From: Oleiphilus messinensis
GTDB taxonomy: Bacteria; Pseudomonadota; Gammaproteobacteria; Pseudomonadales; Oleiphilaceae
Direction of reading: 5' to 3'
Assembly: GCF_002162375.1 (NCBI RefSeq)
Contig: NZ_CP021425.1
Span: 5,101,001 to 5,165,000 of the forward strand
Length of the DNA stretch: 64,000 bases
Numbering within the stretch: position 1 is the stretch's first letter; each line of letters opens with the position of its first letter. A program made the position numbers and the translations under genes. This document shows positions 44,872-56,038 of this stretch, piece by piece. A model generated the notes under the pieces. The model ran no database searches. It was not told the DNA's origin and worked only from the letters and a program-made list of their open reading frames with translations.

Positions 44872-47800
44872 TCAGGCTTCACAATGTTGGTCTGCATTGC
44901 ATACGAAATAGAACGTAGTCCCCTCATTTACCGCGGAATTGGCCCAGATATATCCACCATGCTTTTCCAATATACGCTTAACAGTAGACAAGCCCACGCC
45001 CGTTCCAGGGAACTGACTATCTGGATGTAATCGTTGAAAGGTACTAAATAATTTACCCGCTCGAGTCATATCGAAACCGGATCCGTTATCTCGGATGTAA
45101 AAAACTTTTTGTCCGGCTGAAAACGTCTCTGGCTTATCACCAACCCCCTCAGGAAAGCTTGCACCTTCAACCATCGTCAGATAACCAAATTCAACCTTTG
45201 CAGCTTCGGTTTTACTTGAGTATTTCCATGCGTTGCTGATCAGGTTTTCCATCACTGAATACATCATCCTCTGATCGGCATCAACAATGCAGCCCGGGAT
45301 ACAGTTTGTAGTAACCATTTGATCAGGAAAGCGCTCTCGCATTTCGGTGAACAGACTTTCCACCAAAGCACTCAAATCGACTTTCGATACCCTAACTTCC
45401 TGTTTTTGTAACTTCGAAAGTTCCAATAACCCCTCAATTAAGTCAGTCATCTTATCAGTGTTGCGGATTACTCGATTCAAATATACCTTTACTTCGCCGT
45501 CTAATGTACTTTCAAAATCTTCGAGAATGACATCGGTGAATCCTTTTATACCTCTTAGTGGAGCTCTAAGATCATGAGATACCGTATGTGTGAATGCATT
45601 TAAGTCCTTGTTGGCAGCCTGCAAATCTTGCACCGCAGCATTAAGGCTAATATTTGCTGTGGCCAACTCTGACGTACGCTTTTCAACTTTACGCTCTAAA
45701 TTTTCATTCAGCTGAGTAACCTCATCAAATAACTGGGCATTCTCGTAAGAAATCGCAGCCTGAGCCAAGAGTAAATGAATTACATCTAAACGATCATCAG
45801 TAAATGCTTCAGCACTAAACAAATTCTCTAAATACAATGCTCCTATTAATTTATCACGATAATTCACTGGGACACACAGTAAAGACTTTGGTTGCCGGCT
45901 TATAAGATATTGATCATCGTAGAATGTTTGTTCTGAAACCAAATCTCCAACATTAACCATTTCATGGCTATTTAACACATAGCGAACGACATTTATTGGA
46001 AGGTCATCGCAACTATCTAGCGAGATTGGTATCTCAGGAACTAAAATACTATCCTCATTCGATAGTGCAACTACGTTATATGAACTTTCCTGCGCGATAA
46101 CCAAAGCTCCGGACGAAGCTCCAGCACACTCAACAATCACACCTAAAACTTTCGCAGAAAGTTTAGTCATATATAATTCGCTGGAGATTAATTGCGCCGA
46201 TTTCATCACGGATGCCATATCTAACGCTTGCGTTTCTTGTGAATCTTTTGCTTCAGAATAGGTAGACTTTTTCCCAGTATTCACTTCGCTTATCGGAAGC
46301 ATATTGTCATATTCAGCTTTTAAGGCTTGGACTTTAACTGAGCAGCCCCAACTTCGATAAAGGTAAAGCGCTTCTTTCACGAAAGGGGTAGCGATTGATT
46401 CAAACCCTTGTTCTAACCAATAACTTGCAAAACGCTCATTGGCCAAAGCCTGGATCTGAATAAACCCATTACATTGCGCTAGCCCTATAGCATCTCGATA
46501 ATCCTCACACACTGATTTCAGCGATTCCCCTCGTGCTCTTCGCGTTTCTGCGCGTAAAAGCAGATACTTGTGTTTAAAATTAGGTTCATATACGCGCTGA
46601 TATACCTCCAAACCAACCACACAACGATCTAAATCACTCCTATCATCCTGCCCCGGATTTGAGCAATTTTGTGCTAACAGAAAACCATAGTAGAAGTAGT
46701 GTTCTGCTAAGAAGAGGATATTCGGAAGCAAAGATTCAATTTTGGTTACTTGCCTCATCAGTTCGAGGGAGCGATCAAATTCGCCAAACCAAAATGATAA
46801 GACACCACGATAATGTAATAGATAAGAGAAGTGAAAACTGCACTTTATCTTATTTAGAACCTCAGCACTAAAAGATGCATCATCCAAGTTTCGATAACTG
46901 CCATTTCCAACTCCAGTTAGGGCCTCACTGAGCTTTCTTAAAATACTTCCAGCGGGGTGAAAAGCGCCCTGCTTGAGCACAAATGCCTCAACGGATATGG
47001 CTTCCTCTTGAACTCGCCTTAGCAACTCTCCACGAGTAAATCGCATAATCAGAGAGTTACCATAATTTATCGCAGCCCGTGCCAAGTCTCCATTTTCAAG
47101 CCCTGATACTTTTCCCTTATCGGTTAACGCTATACAATTCTCAAAGCTCAACTTCAACGGGCCTATAGCCATGCCAAAGATATTGTAACAGTTTGATATT
47201 TCTCGACATTGGGAGTAACTACGAACTAGCTTTTGTGCCTCATCTTCTTGTTCAATCGCCAGTAACAACTTCCCTTGTCGCACCAAATGAAACGAATAAT
47301 GAGCTAAGATTATGGCAGATAGGTCACACTTTCCAAACTGCAGCATAAGATTACAACTTTTAATTAGACAAAATTGCGCGAATTTCAGCTGTTTTAAAAC
47401 AATTGCACATGAACTTAAATTGACGAGGACCCGGACGGCAATCAATAATTTTATATCTGTCATATCCGGTAGAGCGGATACGTTTTTAATCAAACCATCC
47501 AGAGAGTTTTCCATCAGCACAGCATTTTCATACTGAAGTGCGGCGTCTAATTCAGCGGGCTCGGGGGCTTTCATCCCTAAATAATCTAAACCCTGTTTAG
47601 CATGGGCCATACCTTCAGTCCAAACTCCGTGTCCTACACACTGCACTAATCGAGTGGCACAGAATTCTGCCCTGTCCAAATCACTTTCCACGTGATGAAT
47701 CAATTCATGGTAAAACTGACCTGACATCTCAGGATGCCCTGTCAGGTATTCACTCTCAGCTTTGATTCGATAAAGTTCTTTTGTTAAATCAGCCTCCAGC

Positions 47801-50256
47801 TCCCAGGCATTTTCGGGTAACAGGTCGATCCCTATTTGGCTGTATTCTGCGGCAGCTTCCCAGACACTGGCCGCCCAAGCTTGCTTGGCAGCGCGCAAAT
47901 TCATCCTGGAAATACTTATTCGCTCTTGAGACGTTTCTAAAAGATCCAATGCTTTATTAAACTGTTCTACGATTGAAAAACACTCTTCATTCGTCATCAC
48001 CCCCTGGGAGTGCTTAAGCAATATACGCCCGACCCTTAGATGGGTTCTCCGCCGGTTTTCAGCGGACATAGATTGATAGGCTGCCTGAAGCATCCGATCA
48101 TGTAGAAATCTACATTGTGGTGATATTGGCGAAGACTGAGACAATACATGGTCTTCTTCACTTTTTATTGGGACCAAATCCGCATCCTGCTGGATCATAC
48201 CTAAATGCCAATCACCGCCATCCTGGAGTAATAAACCATCTCTCAAAGCAGGCCAGAGTCTTCTAGCAACAACCATGAGGTCTAACTCAGCTATTCTGGC
48301 CAGCATGTCTAAGTGAAACGTACTACCAACACATGCAGCTAATTGAATTAATGACTGTGAGCACTCCGGCAATTGACGCATTTTGCTTAACATCAGCTCA
48401 ACAACATTATCAGTAATTCCCTCCAATTCAATCTGATCTATATCCCAGCACCATCTCTGTTGATTGAGATTAAAGTCCAGCAATTTATTCGTATAGAGTG
48501 CTTTGAGAAATTCTCCGATAAAAAATGGGTTGCCTGCCGTTTTTGCGTATACCAGTTTAGCTAAACACAATATTTCACTAGAGGGACGATGAAGCGCATC
48601 TTGCAGCAAGTCTGAGAGTTGATCAAGATTGAGGGGGCCCAACGTGATTTCGCTAAGTTGCTTTGCTAAATCAGGGCTTTTCCTTATTTTTTTTAAAGTC
48701 TCCATCGAGGGGTGATGAGAATCAACTTCATTATCACGGTACGCAACAATAATTAATAGACGACTTATATCTCCCAACAGCAATGGTAAAAGGTTCAGAG
48801 TTCCCCGGTCAGCCCACTGAATATCATCAATAAACAAGACGATTGGACGATCATGCGTAATCAGTTGCATGAAATGCTGAAAAACCAGATGAAAACGGTT
48901 TTGAGTTTCGTCAGCACCCAACGCTGTCACTGCAGGTAGCTCCCCTAAAACGAAAGCAAACTCCTGCATGAAATCAATTAGAACCCGAGCATTCGCACCT
49001 AAAGCACTATTTAATCGATGGCGCTCGGAGTGTAAACGCTGCTTAGAATATGACAACGTATGCTGAATCCAGCCCTTTAAAGCAGATTGCAGCGCAGAGT
49101 ATGGTACATTCTTTTGAAATTGATCAAATTTCCCCGAACAAAAAAGCCCATTGTATGCGGCGATAGGTTTGTGAATTTCATGGACAAGAGCAGACTTTCC
49201 AATCCCGGAATAACCACAAATCGAAAGCATTCTAGGCTTCCCACCTGCAGCTTGAAAAAAACTCTTCATAAGCTGGCTTACTTGCTGGTCTCTTCCATAC
49301 AATTTTTGCGGTATTTGAAATCTGTCAGAAATGTCCTCCATTCCGAGGGGAAAATCAGGAATAGGTTTATTCGCCGCAAACGCATATCTCACTTTTTCTA
49401 AATCTTTCTTTAGCCCTAATGCACTTTGGTAACGCTCTTCTGCTGTTTTTTTGAGTAATTTATCTACAATTTGTGATAATACGTCAGGAATTTCTGGACG
49501 AATCGTACAAAGAGGGCATTGAGGCTTAGCGATGTGTGCATGAACGATCCCCAACGCATCTTCAGCAGAAAATGGTACATGCCCGGCTAAAAGGTAATAA
49601 AAAGTAGCCCCCAGGGTGTAGAAATCGCTACGGTAATCAACCGCTCGATTCATCCGACCGGTTTGCTCTGGAGAAATATACTCCAGAACACCCTCGATAT
49701 GTTCTGGAATTTCCAACATCGGCTGCTCACGGGACAACAGCGAAGCAAGGCCAAAATCAGCAATTTGTGTGTGGCCTGTTTCCGGGGAGACAATGATATT
49801 ACCTGGGTGCAAATCTTTATGGATTACCTGATGATAATGGATCACACTCAAAGCTTCTGCCAATTGAATTGCGATGTTTAAAAACACCTCAACAGGCAAT
49901 ACACCTTCATCAAAAGATTTGATATGAGTAAATAAATCAACGCCCTGAATGTCCTCAAGAACCATCGTCGGGTATGTATTTCCTCTACTTTGATCACCAA
50001 ATTGTTCACGTTGCCCGACACGAATCCAGTCTAATGCTTTAATTATATTTGGGTGATCAAACTGACTTAAAACCTCATAACCGAATGAGAAGCGAGAGAG
50101 TCGCCCTGCATCGGGAAAATCTGCAATTAACTGCTTTAAAATAACTGTTTTTCCGTCAGAGTTTCGTGTTGCACGATGGACAACAGTTTGAGCATTGTTA
50201 AACAAGGTATCGGAGATTTCGTATCCCGGTACTTCTAAAAACAATTTGACCTCCAT
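44872..50256 (-). CDS. Ser/Thr kinase-AAA ATPase-GAF-histidine kinase (giant hybrid kinase 1)
   Basis: A 1794-aa trifunctional signalling protein. Order: Ser/Thr kinase (residues about 10-290; HKDLHPGN with Asp148, DFG Asp167), AAA_16 ATPase (Walker A GYSGIGKSAL with Lys354; Walker B VLFIDDIQWAD near 480), a long helical TPR-like region (about 750-1300), GAF (about 1340-1490), coiled coil, HisKA (HDLRAPL, His1561), and HATPase_c (N box NLISNAWKY, DNGSGF, GTGVGLSTV). The kinase glycine-rich loop is poor, as in relatives. No signal peptide or membrane segment, so cytoplasmic. Similar proteins are known from cyanobacteria and some proteobacteria. Its ligand and targets are unknown. AT-rich compared with kinase 2. 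Confidence 0.9.
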   Translation of the reverse strand: MEVKLFLEVPGYEISDTLFNNAQTVVHRATRNSDGKTVILKQLIADFPDAGRLSRFSFGYEVLSQFDHPNIIKALDWIRVGQREQFGDQSRGNTYPTMVLEDIQGVDLFTHIKSFDEGVLPVEVFLNIAIQLAEALSVIHYHQVIHKDLHPGNIIVSPETGHTQIADFGLASLLSREQPMLEIPEHIEGVLEYISPEQTGRMNRAVDYRSDFYTLGATFYYLLAGHVPFSAEDALGIVHAHIAKPQCPLCTIRPEIPDVLSQIVDKLLKKTAEERYQSALGLKKDLEKVRYAFAANKPIPDFPLGMEDISDRFQIPQKLYGRDQQVSQLMKSFFQAAGGKPRMLSICGYSGIGKSALVHEIHKPIAAYNGLFCSGKFDQFQKNVPYSALQSALKGWIQHTLSYSKQRLHSERHRLNSALGANARVLIDFMQEFAFVLGELPAVTALGADETQNRFHLVFQHFMQLITHDRPIVLFIDDIQWADRGTLNLLPLLLGDISRLLIIVAYRDNEVDSHHPSMETLKKIRKSPDLAKQLSEITLGPLNLDQLSDLLQDALHRPSSEILCLAKLVYAKTAGNPFFIGEFLKALYTNKLLDFNLNQQRWCWDIDQIELEGITDNVVELMLSKMRQLPECSQSLIQLAACVGSTFHLDMLARIAELDLMVVARRLWPALRDGLLLQDGGDWHLGMIQQDADLVPIKSEEDHVLSQSSPISPQCRFLHDRMLQAAYQSMSAENRRRTHLRVGRILLKHSQGVMTNEECFSIVEQFNKALDLLETSQERISISRMNLRAAKQAWAASVWEAAAEYSQIGIDLLPENAWELEADLTKELYRIKAESEYLTGHPEMSGQFYHELIHHVESDLDRAEFCATRLVQCVGHGVWTEGMAHAKQGLDYLGMKAPEPAELDAALQYENAVLMENSLDGLIKNVSALPDMTDIKLLIAVRVLVNLSSCAIVLKQLKFAQFCLIKSCNLMLQFGKCDLSAIILAHYSFHLVRQGKLLLAIEQEDEAQKLVRSYSQCREISNCYNIFGMAIGPLKLSFENCIALTDKGKVSGLENGDLARAAINYGNSLIMRFTRGELLRRVQEEAISVEAFVLKQGAFHPAGSILRKLSEALTGVGNGSYRNLDDASFSAEVLNKIKCSFHFSYLLHYRGVLSFWFGEFDRSLELMRQVTKIESLLPNILFLAEHYFYYGFLLAQNCSNPGQDDRSDLDRCVVGLEVYQRVYEPNFKHKYLLLRAETRRARGESLKSVCEDYRDAIGLAQCNGFIQIQALANERFASYWLEQGFESIATPFVKEALYLYRSWGCSVKVQALKAEYDNMLPISEVNTGKKSTYSEAKDSQETQALDMASVMKSAQLISSELYMTKLSAKVLGVIVECAGASSGALVIAQESSYNVVALSNEDSILVPEIPISLDSCDDLPINVVRYVLNSHEMVNVGDLVSEQTFYDDQYLISRQPKSLLCVPVNYRDKLIGALYLENLFSAEAFTDDRLDVIHLLLAQAAISYENAQLFDEVTQLNENLERKVEKRTSELATANISLNAAVQDLQAANKDLNAFTHTVSHDLRAPLRGIKGFTDVILEDFESTLDGEVKVYLNRVIRNTDKMTDLIEGLLELSKLQKQEVRVSKVDLSALVESLFTEMRERFPDQMVTTNCIPGCIVDADQRMMYSVMENLISNAWKYSSKTEAAKVEFGYLTMVEGASFPEGVGDKPETFSAGQKVFYIRDNGSGFDMTRAGKLFSTFQRLHPDSQFPGTGVGLSTVKRILEKHGGYIWANSAVNEGTTFYFVCNADQHCEA

Positions 50257-50431
50257 CGATCATCGGAAAAACACAGAAGAAATCAGAATAATTATAGTTG
50301 AGATAATTTACGCGGTTTAAAGTTAAACGATTGCTCAACAGAACAACTTATGATTAGTTCGCGCTTTCGCAGGGCTGCAATGCTTGATAGTTAAGACTGA
50401 GCTATCGCGATCTCACTGATAAGACAATCAT

Positions 50432-50671
50432 ATGAGCACACTCGTTGAATCGCAGAAAAAAGAAGGACGTTTATACCAGGATGAGTCTAACCGTGTTGTG
50501 CGTTTTGCTTATATCAAGGGTGCCGTTCTGGCCATGATGCAAGGTAACAATGAAGCCGCAGTCCCATTTAATTATTTATTCAATCCCAGTCACCCCGATG
50601 CCAAAACGGTTTCATTCTCGACAATCACGCAATTTGGCTTCGATCCCTGGCTACTGATCAGCAGAAGGTAG
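50432..50671 (+). CDS. small hypothetical ORF between the two kinases
   Basis: A 79-aa open frame opposite in direction to both kinases, in a 424-bp gap. The product (middle part FAYIKGAVLAMMQGNNEAAV) has no family I recognise, and no clear ribosome site precedes it. It converges with kinase 2. It could be a real small regulator or chance. Confidence 0.3.
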   Translation: MSTLVESQKKEGRLYQDESNRVVRFAYIKGAVLAMMQGNNEAAVPFNYLFNPSHPDAKTVSFSTITQFGFDPWLLISRR

Positions 50672-50680
50672 TAATTAGCG

Positions 50681-53600
50681 TTATCCCTTACTGCCCGCGT
50701 CCCCATTCAGCGTAAAGTAAAACGTTGCCCCTTTGCCTTCTTCAGACTCGGCCCAGATTTGCCCCTCATGGCGCTGGATAATCCGCTGTACCGTGGCTAA
50801 ACCGATTCCGGTGCCTTCAAATTCGGAGGGGGTATGAAGACGCTGAAAACTGTCAAACAGTTTTTGCTTGTACTTCATATTGAATCCGGCGCCATTATCT
50901 TTGACGAAGTAAATGGTTTGACCCGATTCCTGCAGAGAACCAAATTCAATGCTGGAACTCGTTTTCTTCGAAGAATACTTCCATGCATTGTTTAACAGGT
51001 TTTCCAGCACCGATGTCAGCATCCGACGATCTCCGCGTACGGTCAAACCATTGGCAATGGTCAGTTCCACCGCTTGCCCGGGAAACTGCTGGCGAAGTCC
51101 CTGGCATATCATTTCAGCCAGTTCGGAAAGGTTAACTTCCGTGCGCACCAGTTGACTGCGGGTAAGCCGGGAGAGCTCCAGCAATCCATGAATTAAATCA
51201 TTCATTCTTTCCGCATTCGTGCCAATTCGGTTCAGCATATCCAGACCGAATGAATCCAGAATCGAACTGTAGTCTTCTGCCAACGCCTGCGCGAATCCCT
51301 TGATGCTTCTCAACGGCGCACGTAAATCATGGGATACAGAATAACTGAACGCTTCCAGCTCTTTGTTAACCGCTACTAATTCTGCGGTTCGCTCTTTAAC
51401 TTTATCTTCAAGGTTCTGATTGAGTGTTTTGACTTCCTCGAATAACTTGGCGTTTTCAAGGGATATGGCCACTTGGGTGAGCAACATCTCCAATACATGC
51501 AAGCGCCCGGAAGTAAATGCGTTAGTCGCCAGAGTATTTTCCAGATAGAGTACGCCCGATATTTTGTCCTGATAATGTATTGGAATACACAATGCTGATT
51601 TGGGTTGTGCGTGCTGGAAGTAAGGATCAGCAACCCATTGCGCGTCGTTGGCGATATCCTGTGACAAGCTGAAGCTTTCGCTGCGCAGTACAAGGCGCAC
51701 CATATCCAATGGCAAGGCCGTCGAGTCTTCCAACGGAATCGGTGGCAGGTGGAATTCGGTTTTCAATCCCCCCTCGGTGAGATCACATTGGGTTTGCAAC
51801 ACACTGACCAAACGCTCCTGCCGCATCAATAACAAAGTGCCAGACTGGGCTCCGGCGCTTTCAAGAATGATCGCCATAATCTGCGTGAGCAACCGCTCTG
51901 ACTCAATTTCGCTGGAAATCGTTTGTGAGGATTTAACAATGGTATCCACATCCAGATTGCGAGCACTGGCCGACCGGCTCTCTGCCCATGCACTTGATGG
52001 CGTATTCTGCACGACATCCTGCTCGGCGAATAATTCAGGATATCGTTGTGCCAGAGCGGTTTGACGAACTACCGCCCCCCACTGTCCATATAGATAGTAG
52101 GCCTGCCGTAATGTACTCCAAGCCGTGTCGGGCAGCTCATGGGCTTCAGCACACTCCCCGTATAACTCACAGGCCAAGGCGGCATCCTGCAAAAAACCAT
52201 TTGCTTCCGCCAGGGAAATCGCTTCTCGATACCGGGCTAACATGGACAGATCCGGGTGGAATGTTCGGGCTTTTTCTGCCGCTAACAAACGAAGCTTATG
52301 TTGAAAATTTTCAGGACAGCCTTCTACCCAATCACTGAACTGTTCAAGTATCCACTCCAGCTGCTGATCCACTTCGGCGCGATCACCCAGTTCGCCCGTT
52401 CGCCACAACGCGCAGATCAGAAGGCCTTTGTAGAACAGGTGATCAACATTCGGAATAAATCCCGGTATCAGCTCCAGAAAAGCTTCTGCCTGGGGGATTT
52501 TTTGATACGCCTCAGTATACTGCCCACTCCAGAATAACCACTGAATTTCCAGATGTGCAACAAACGCCCGAACCGAAGTATTTTGAATTAACTCCCATTC
52601 ATGATCTGAGAATGTATCGGCATCAAATAAATTCACGGTGTTCAGACCAAGCAACAAATCGAGCATACGGTCATAGTGAATACCTGCACACATTGGCAAC
52701 CCGTACTGCCGCTTAAGATCCCTCAAGATATCCAGTCGTTTACGTACTCGCTCCAGAGGCTCTCCTCGACTGTAAGCATAGATAACCGAGTTTGAGTGAC
52801 ACCCCAAAGCCAGAACTACCGAGCCATTCGCCAAGCCTTCACGAAAACCTTTATCCAGTATCGCGATCGACTCTGAAAAAGGGTGCGAGTAGAACCAGAC
52901 CATGGAACCAATCGTAATGCTTGCATTTGCCATTTCCGGATGGCCCGGACTGACATCGAGGAGCTGCAGCGCCTTGGCCGCTATTGTCGAGGTAATTGCT
53001 AACGACTTATTGCCGCAAATACGGGCCAATGCATACCGGGCCAGGATCGTCGGAGCCTGTTTACCGCCACCGTATTCCAGTAACAAGCCCATGGAATACT
53101 CCATCACAAACCTAGCCAAGATGGGACGCCCCCCAATATAGCAGCAACCACCCATGGCTGAGACCAAAGCGAGTCTAAGCTCTTGATCAGCATCGATTAT
53201 GGCATCAAAGCGAAGTTGCGATACCTCATCCTGATTGGCTAACTGCTGATCAAGTTGGTGTTCATGATGAGTGATGGTGCGCAGGAGATCTACCTCTTGC
53301 TCTGGTACTTTAAGATCGCAATAGCGCATCCCTTCCAGACCATTCTCGATTGCAACATCAATGTTTAAATCTTTGCCGCCATGCAATAAATCCAGCGCAC
53401 AAAGTCTGGCTTTATCGTAATCGTCAGTTAACTTTTCTAATACGTAGCGGCTAAATGCCAGACCAACAGTCCCGTTACCGTTAAGATAAGCACACTCAAC
53501 AAATAACATACTTATCGATTTGAAATCACTATAATGGGATTTCCAGGCCCCTACGGGTAAAAGTGACAGCGCCACCTGGGCATATTGCAACGCAGTCCGC

Positions 53601-56038
53601 CAGACACCCGAATTCCTGGCCACAATAGCCGCGCGATAATTAAGCTGTGCCACCTGTAATTTTTCAGCTTGCTCTGAAATTAAAACCCGGCCTGCATTGA
53701 ACTGCTCAACCAGCGCAAATAACGCGGTACCGATTGGTTCAGGATTTTTTTCCAGACTAATGCGTCCGATAAGCAAATGCGTCGCGAGTCGCACCTGCCG
53801 GTCAGTTGATGAATAGGCCGCTTGCAGCATGCGATCATGAAGAAAACGACATCGAGGCAGGGCGGATGAACAATAGGACTCGCCAGTTTCTCCCCCAGCC
53901 GGAACACTGACTAAACCGGGCAACCAGTCTCCCCCTTCTTGAACCAACAACCCAATCTGCAACGCAGGCCAGAGCGTAAGCATCAACTGGTGCAGCTCCA
54001 TGCCGGATATCGTCGCCAACATCTGAACATCGAAGCGGCTACCGATACAGGCCGCATTTTGCAACACCGTTTGCGTCTCGATTGGCAAGCTTGCCATTTT
54101 ATCGAGCATGAGCTCCACAACATTATCCGTGATTCCCCTCGCCTCGATCTCTTCCAGGATCCAGCTCCAGCCTCGAGCACCACGATCAAACTGCAACAGG
54201 TCTTCACTCAACAAGGATTTCAGGAATTCAATAACAAAAAACGGGTTTCCTGCCGTTTTCTGCTGCACTAACGTTGCCAATTCTGAAACGCCGTTTTCGG
54301 TATGCAAGGTTTCGCTCAGCAACGCATTCAGGCTGTCATAACGAAGAGATTGCAAGTGGAGCGTGTAAACCGCATTGGGGACATCACGGGTTAGCGAATC
54401 CAGCACCTCGGTAAGGGGATGGGACAAACCCACTTCTTTATCGCGATAGGCGATCAGGATGAGAATATTGCCTTGAGCACTGAGCACCAGACGATGCAAT
54501 AACTGCAGCGTTCCAAAATCGGCCCATTGCAAATCATCCATAAAAATAACGACAGGCTTGGACTCGGAAACCACCTGCAACAAGCTCACTACCGTTTGAT
54601 GGAACCGGTTGCGGGCTTCCTCTGAACCGAGCACCGGCACGGCCGGTAAGCCCCCCAGAATCAACGCCATATCCGGGAGAAAGTCGATTAACAATCTGGC
54701 ATTCACACCGAGGGTATTCAGCAGTCGGTGTTTCAAACGGGTAAAAGCGTCTTCTTTTAATGTCAGCGTTTGCTGCACCCATTCAAGCAATGCACTCGAC
54801 AATGCAGAATAAGGGGTGTTCTGCTGGAGTTGATCAAATTTGCCGCTGATAAACAGTGCACTGTTTTCTGCAATGGGTTTATGCACCTCACGAACCAGCG
54901 CTGACTTACCCACCCCTGGCGATCCGGCCAAACTGAACAGAACGGGATGTCCTTGGCACGCCTGATCGAACGCGGCCCAAAGAGCCTCAATCTCTTGTTC
55001 ACGACCGTACAGCTTTTGCGGAATTGAAAAGCGGTCGGAAACATCATGCTCTCCCAATTCAAATTCACAATCTTCCAGGGCACTTTGCCATTCCTGCTGG
55101 CACCGCGTTAAATCGTGAATGAGCCCCTCGGTGCTTTGATAGCGATCCTCCGCATTTTTCGCCATCAACTTGTCAACAATACGCGAGACCATCAACGGCA
55201 CCGTCGGATTCACTTCAGATACCGGCTTGGCACGCCGGGCAATATGAGCATGTACCATCCCGATCGCATCATCCGCCTCAAACGGCAGTCGCCCGGTCAG
55301 AACCAGATAAAACACCACACCCAGCGAATAGTAATCCGTCCGGTAATCCACCGCACGGTTCATGCGCCCGGTTTGTTCTGGCGATATATACGGCAACAAC
55401 CCTTCAATCTGCTCCGGTGGCTTAAGCGGTGGCTGCTCTCTTGGCAATTGCGTGGAAAGGCCAAAGTCCGTCACCTTGATCTCATGATAAAGCGGGTGAA
55501 TCAACACATTACCGGCATGAAGATCTTTATGAATAATGTTGCGCTGGTGTATCACCCCCAGTGCTTCACTTAACTGCAAGGCCACTGAGAAAAAGAGTTT
55601 TAAAGTCAAGCAATGGTGGGGCAGCGAATCCAGAAAGGTTTGCAGAGAAACCATGCCGTCATCCGGCATGAGTATTACGGGAGAATTACCCTGTTTGATC
55701 ACCCCGTGCACCGGCACAATTAACTTGTGATCAAATTTCTTTTGGATATCAAACGCAAAATGAAGCCGCCGAACCTGATCAGGCCGGGGATAAGGGGAAT
55801 TAATCGCCTTTAAAATAAACGCCCGATCCCCCTGCCACGCCCGACTGACTGAAGTGTTTACGCTGGAGTAAATCAGTTCACTGTTTGTGAAGTCCGGCGT
55901 GGGTACTTGCAAGTTAACGATCTCCTGGAAACATTCCGTATTTAGGAGAGTATAGTATGTTTGGCTGGAGCGAATAGGCAAAGGGTGAGAAATGTGCCTG
56001 AGAATTGAAGGCACAGGCTCTACTGCATAGAGACTCAA
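50681..56038 (-). CDS. Ser/Thr kinase-AAA ATPase-GAF-histidine kinase (giant hybrid kinase 2)
   Basis: A 1785-aa paralogue of the protein at 44872-50256 with the same architecture: Ser/Thr kinase (HKDLHAGN with Asp172, DFG Asp191), AAA_16 (AGSPGVGKSALVREVHKPI; VVIFMDDLQWAD), helical middle, GAF, HisKA (VSHDLRAPLRSIKGFAQ, His1570) and HATPase_c (NLLNNAWKYSSKK, DNGAGF, GTGIGLATV). All catalytic signatures are present. Its ATG overlaps the MFS gene stop by 4 bp (ATGA), so it is translated in the NRPS-PKS/MFS unit. It is visibly GC-richer than kinase 1 and the NRPS-PKS, unexpected for a gene inside that operon. It may sense the product or gate its production (inference). Confidence 0.9.
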   Translation of the reverse strand: MSLYAVEPVPSILRHISHPLPIRSSQTYYTLLNTECFQEIVNLQVPTPDFTNSELIYSSVNTSVSRAWQGDRAFILKAINSPYPRPDQVRRLHFAFDIQKKFDHKLIVPVHGVIKQGNSPVILMPDDGMVSLQTFLDSLPHHCLTLKLFFSVALQLSEALGVIHQRNIIHKDLHAGNVLIHPLYHEIKVTDFGLSTQLPREQPPLKPPEQIEGLLPYISPEQTGRMNRAVDYRTDYYSLGVVFYLVLTGRLPFEADDAIGMVHAHIARRAKPVSEVNPTVPLMVSRIVDKLMAKNAEDRYQSTEGLIHDLTRCQQEWQSALEDCEFELGEHDVSDRFSIPQKLYGREQEIEALWAAFDQACQGHPVLFSLAGSPGVGKSALVREVHKPIAENSALFISGKFDQLQQNTPYSALSSALLEWVQQTLTLKEDAFTRLKHRLLNTLGVNARLLIDFLPDMALILGGLPAVPVLGSEEARNRFHQTVVSLLQVVSESKPVVIFMDDLQWADFGTLQLLHRLVLSAQGNILILIAYRDKEVGLSHPLTEVLDSLTRDVPNAVYTLHLQSLRYDSLNALLSETLHTENGVSELATLVQQKTAGNPFFVIEFLKSLLSEDLLQFDRGARGWSWILEEIEARGITDNVVELMLDKMASLPIETQTVLQNAACIGSRFDVQMLATISGMELHQLMLTLWPALQIGLLVQEGGDWLPGLVSVPAGGETGESYCSSALPRCRFLHDRMLQAAYSSTDRQVRLATHLLIGRISLEKNPEPIGTALFALVEQFNAGRVLISEQAEKLQVAQLNYRAAIVARNSGVWRTALQYAQVALSLLPVGAWKSHYSDFKSISMLFVECAYLNGNGTVGLAFSRYVLEKLTDDYDKARLCALDLLHGGKDLNIDVAIENGLEGMRYCDLKVPEQEVDLLRTITHHEHQLDQQLANQDEVSQLRFDAIIDADQELRLALVSAMGGCCYIGGRPILARFVMEYSMGLLLEYGGGKQAPTILARYALARICGNKSLAITSTIAAKALQLLDVSPGHPEMANASITIGSMVWFYSHPFSESIAILDKGFREGLANGSVVLALGCHSNSVIYAYSRGEPLERVRKRLDILRDLKRQYGLPMCAGIHYDRMLDLLLGLNTVNLFDADTFSDHEWELIQNTSVRAFVAHLEIQWLFWSGQYTEAYQKIPQAEAFLELIPGFIPNVDHLFYKGLLICALWRTGELGDRAEVDQQLEWILEQFSDWVEGCPENFQHKLRLLAAEKARTFHPDLSMLARYREAISLAEANGFLQDAALACELYGECAEAHELPDTAWSTLRQAYYLYGQWGAVVRQTALAQRYPELFAEQDVVQNTPSSAWAESRSASARNLDVDTIVKSSQTISSEIESERLLTQIMAIILESAGAQSGTLLLMRQERLVSVLQTQCDLTEGGLKTEFHLPPIPLEDSTALPLDMVRLVLRSESFSLSQDIANDAQWVADPYFQHAQPKSALCIPIHYQDKISGVLYLENTLATNAFTSGRLHVLEMLLTQVAISLENAKLFEEVKTLNQNLEDKVKERTAELVAVNKELEAFSYSVSHDLRAPLRSIKGFAQALAEDYSSILDSFGLDMLNRIGTNAERMNDLIHGLLELSRLTRSQLVRTEVNLSELAEMICQGLRQQFPGQAVELTIANGLTVRGDRRMLTSVLENLLNNAWKYSSKKTSSSIEFGSLQESGQTIYFVKDNGAGFNMKYKQKLFDSFQRLHTPSEFEGTGIGLATVQRIIQRHEGQIWAESEEGKGATFYFTLNGDAGSKG

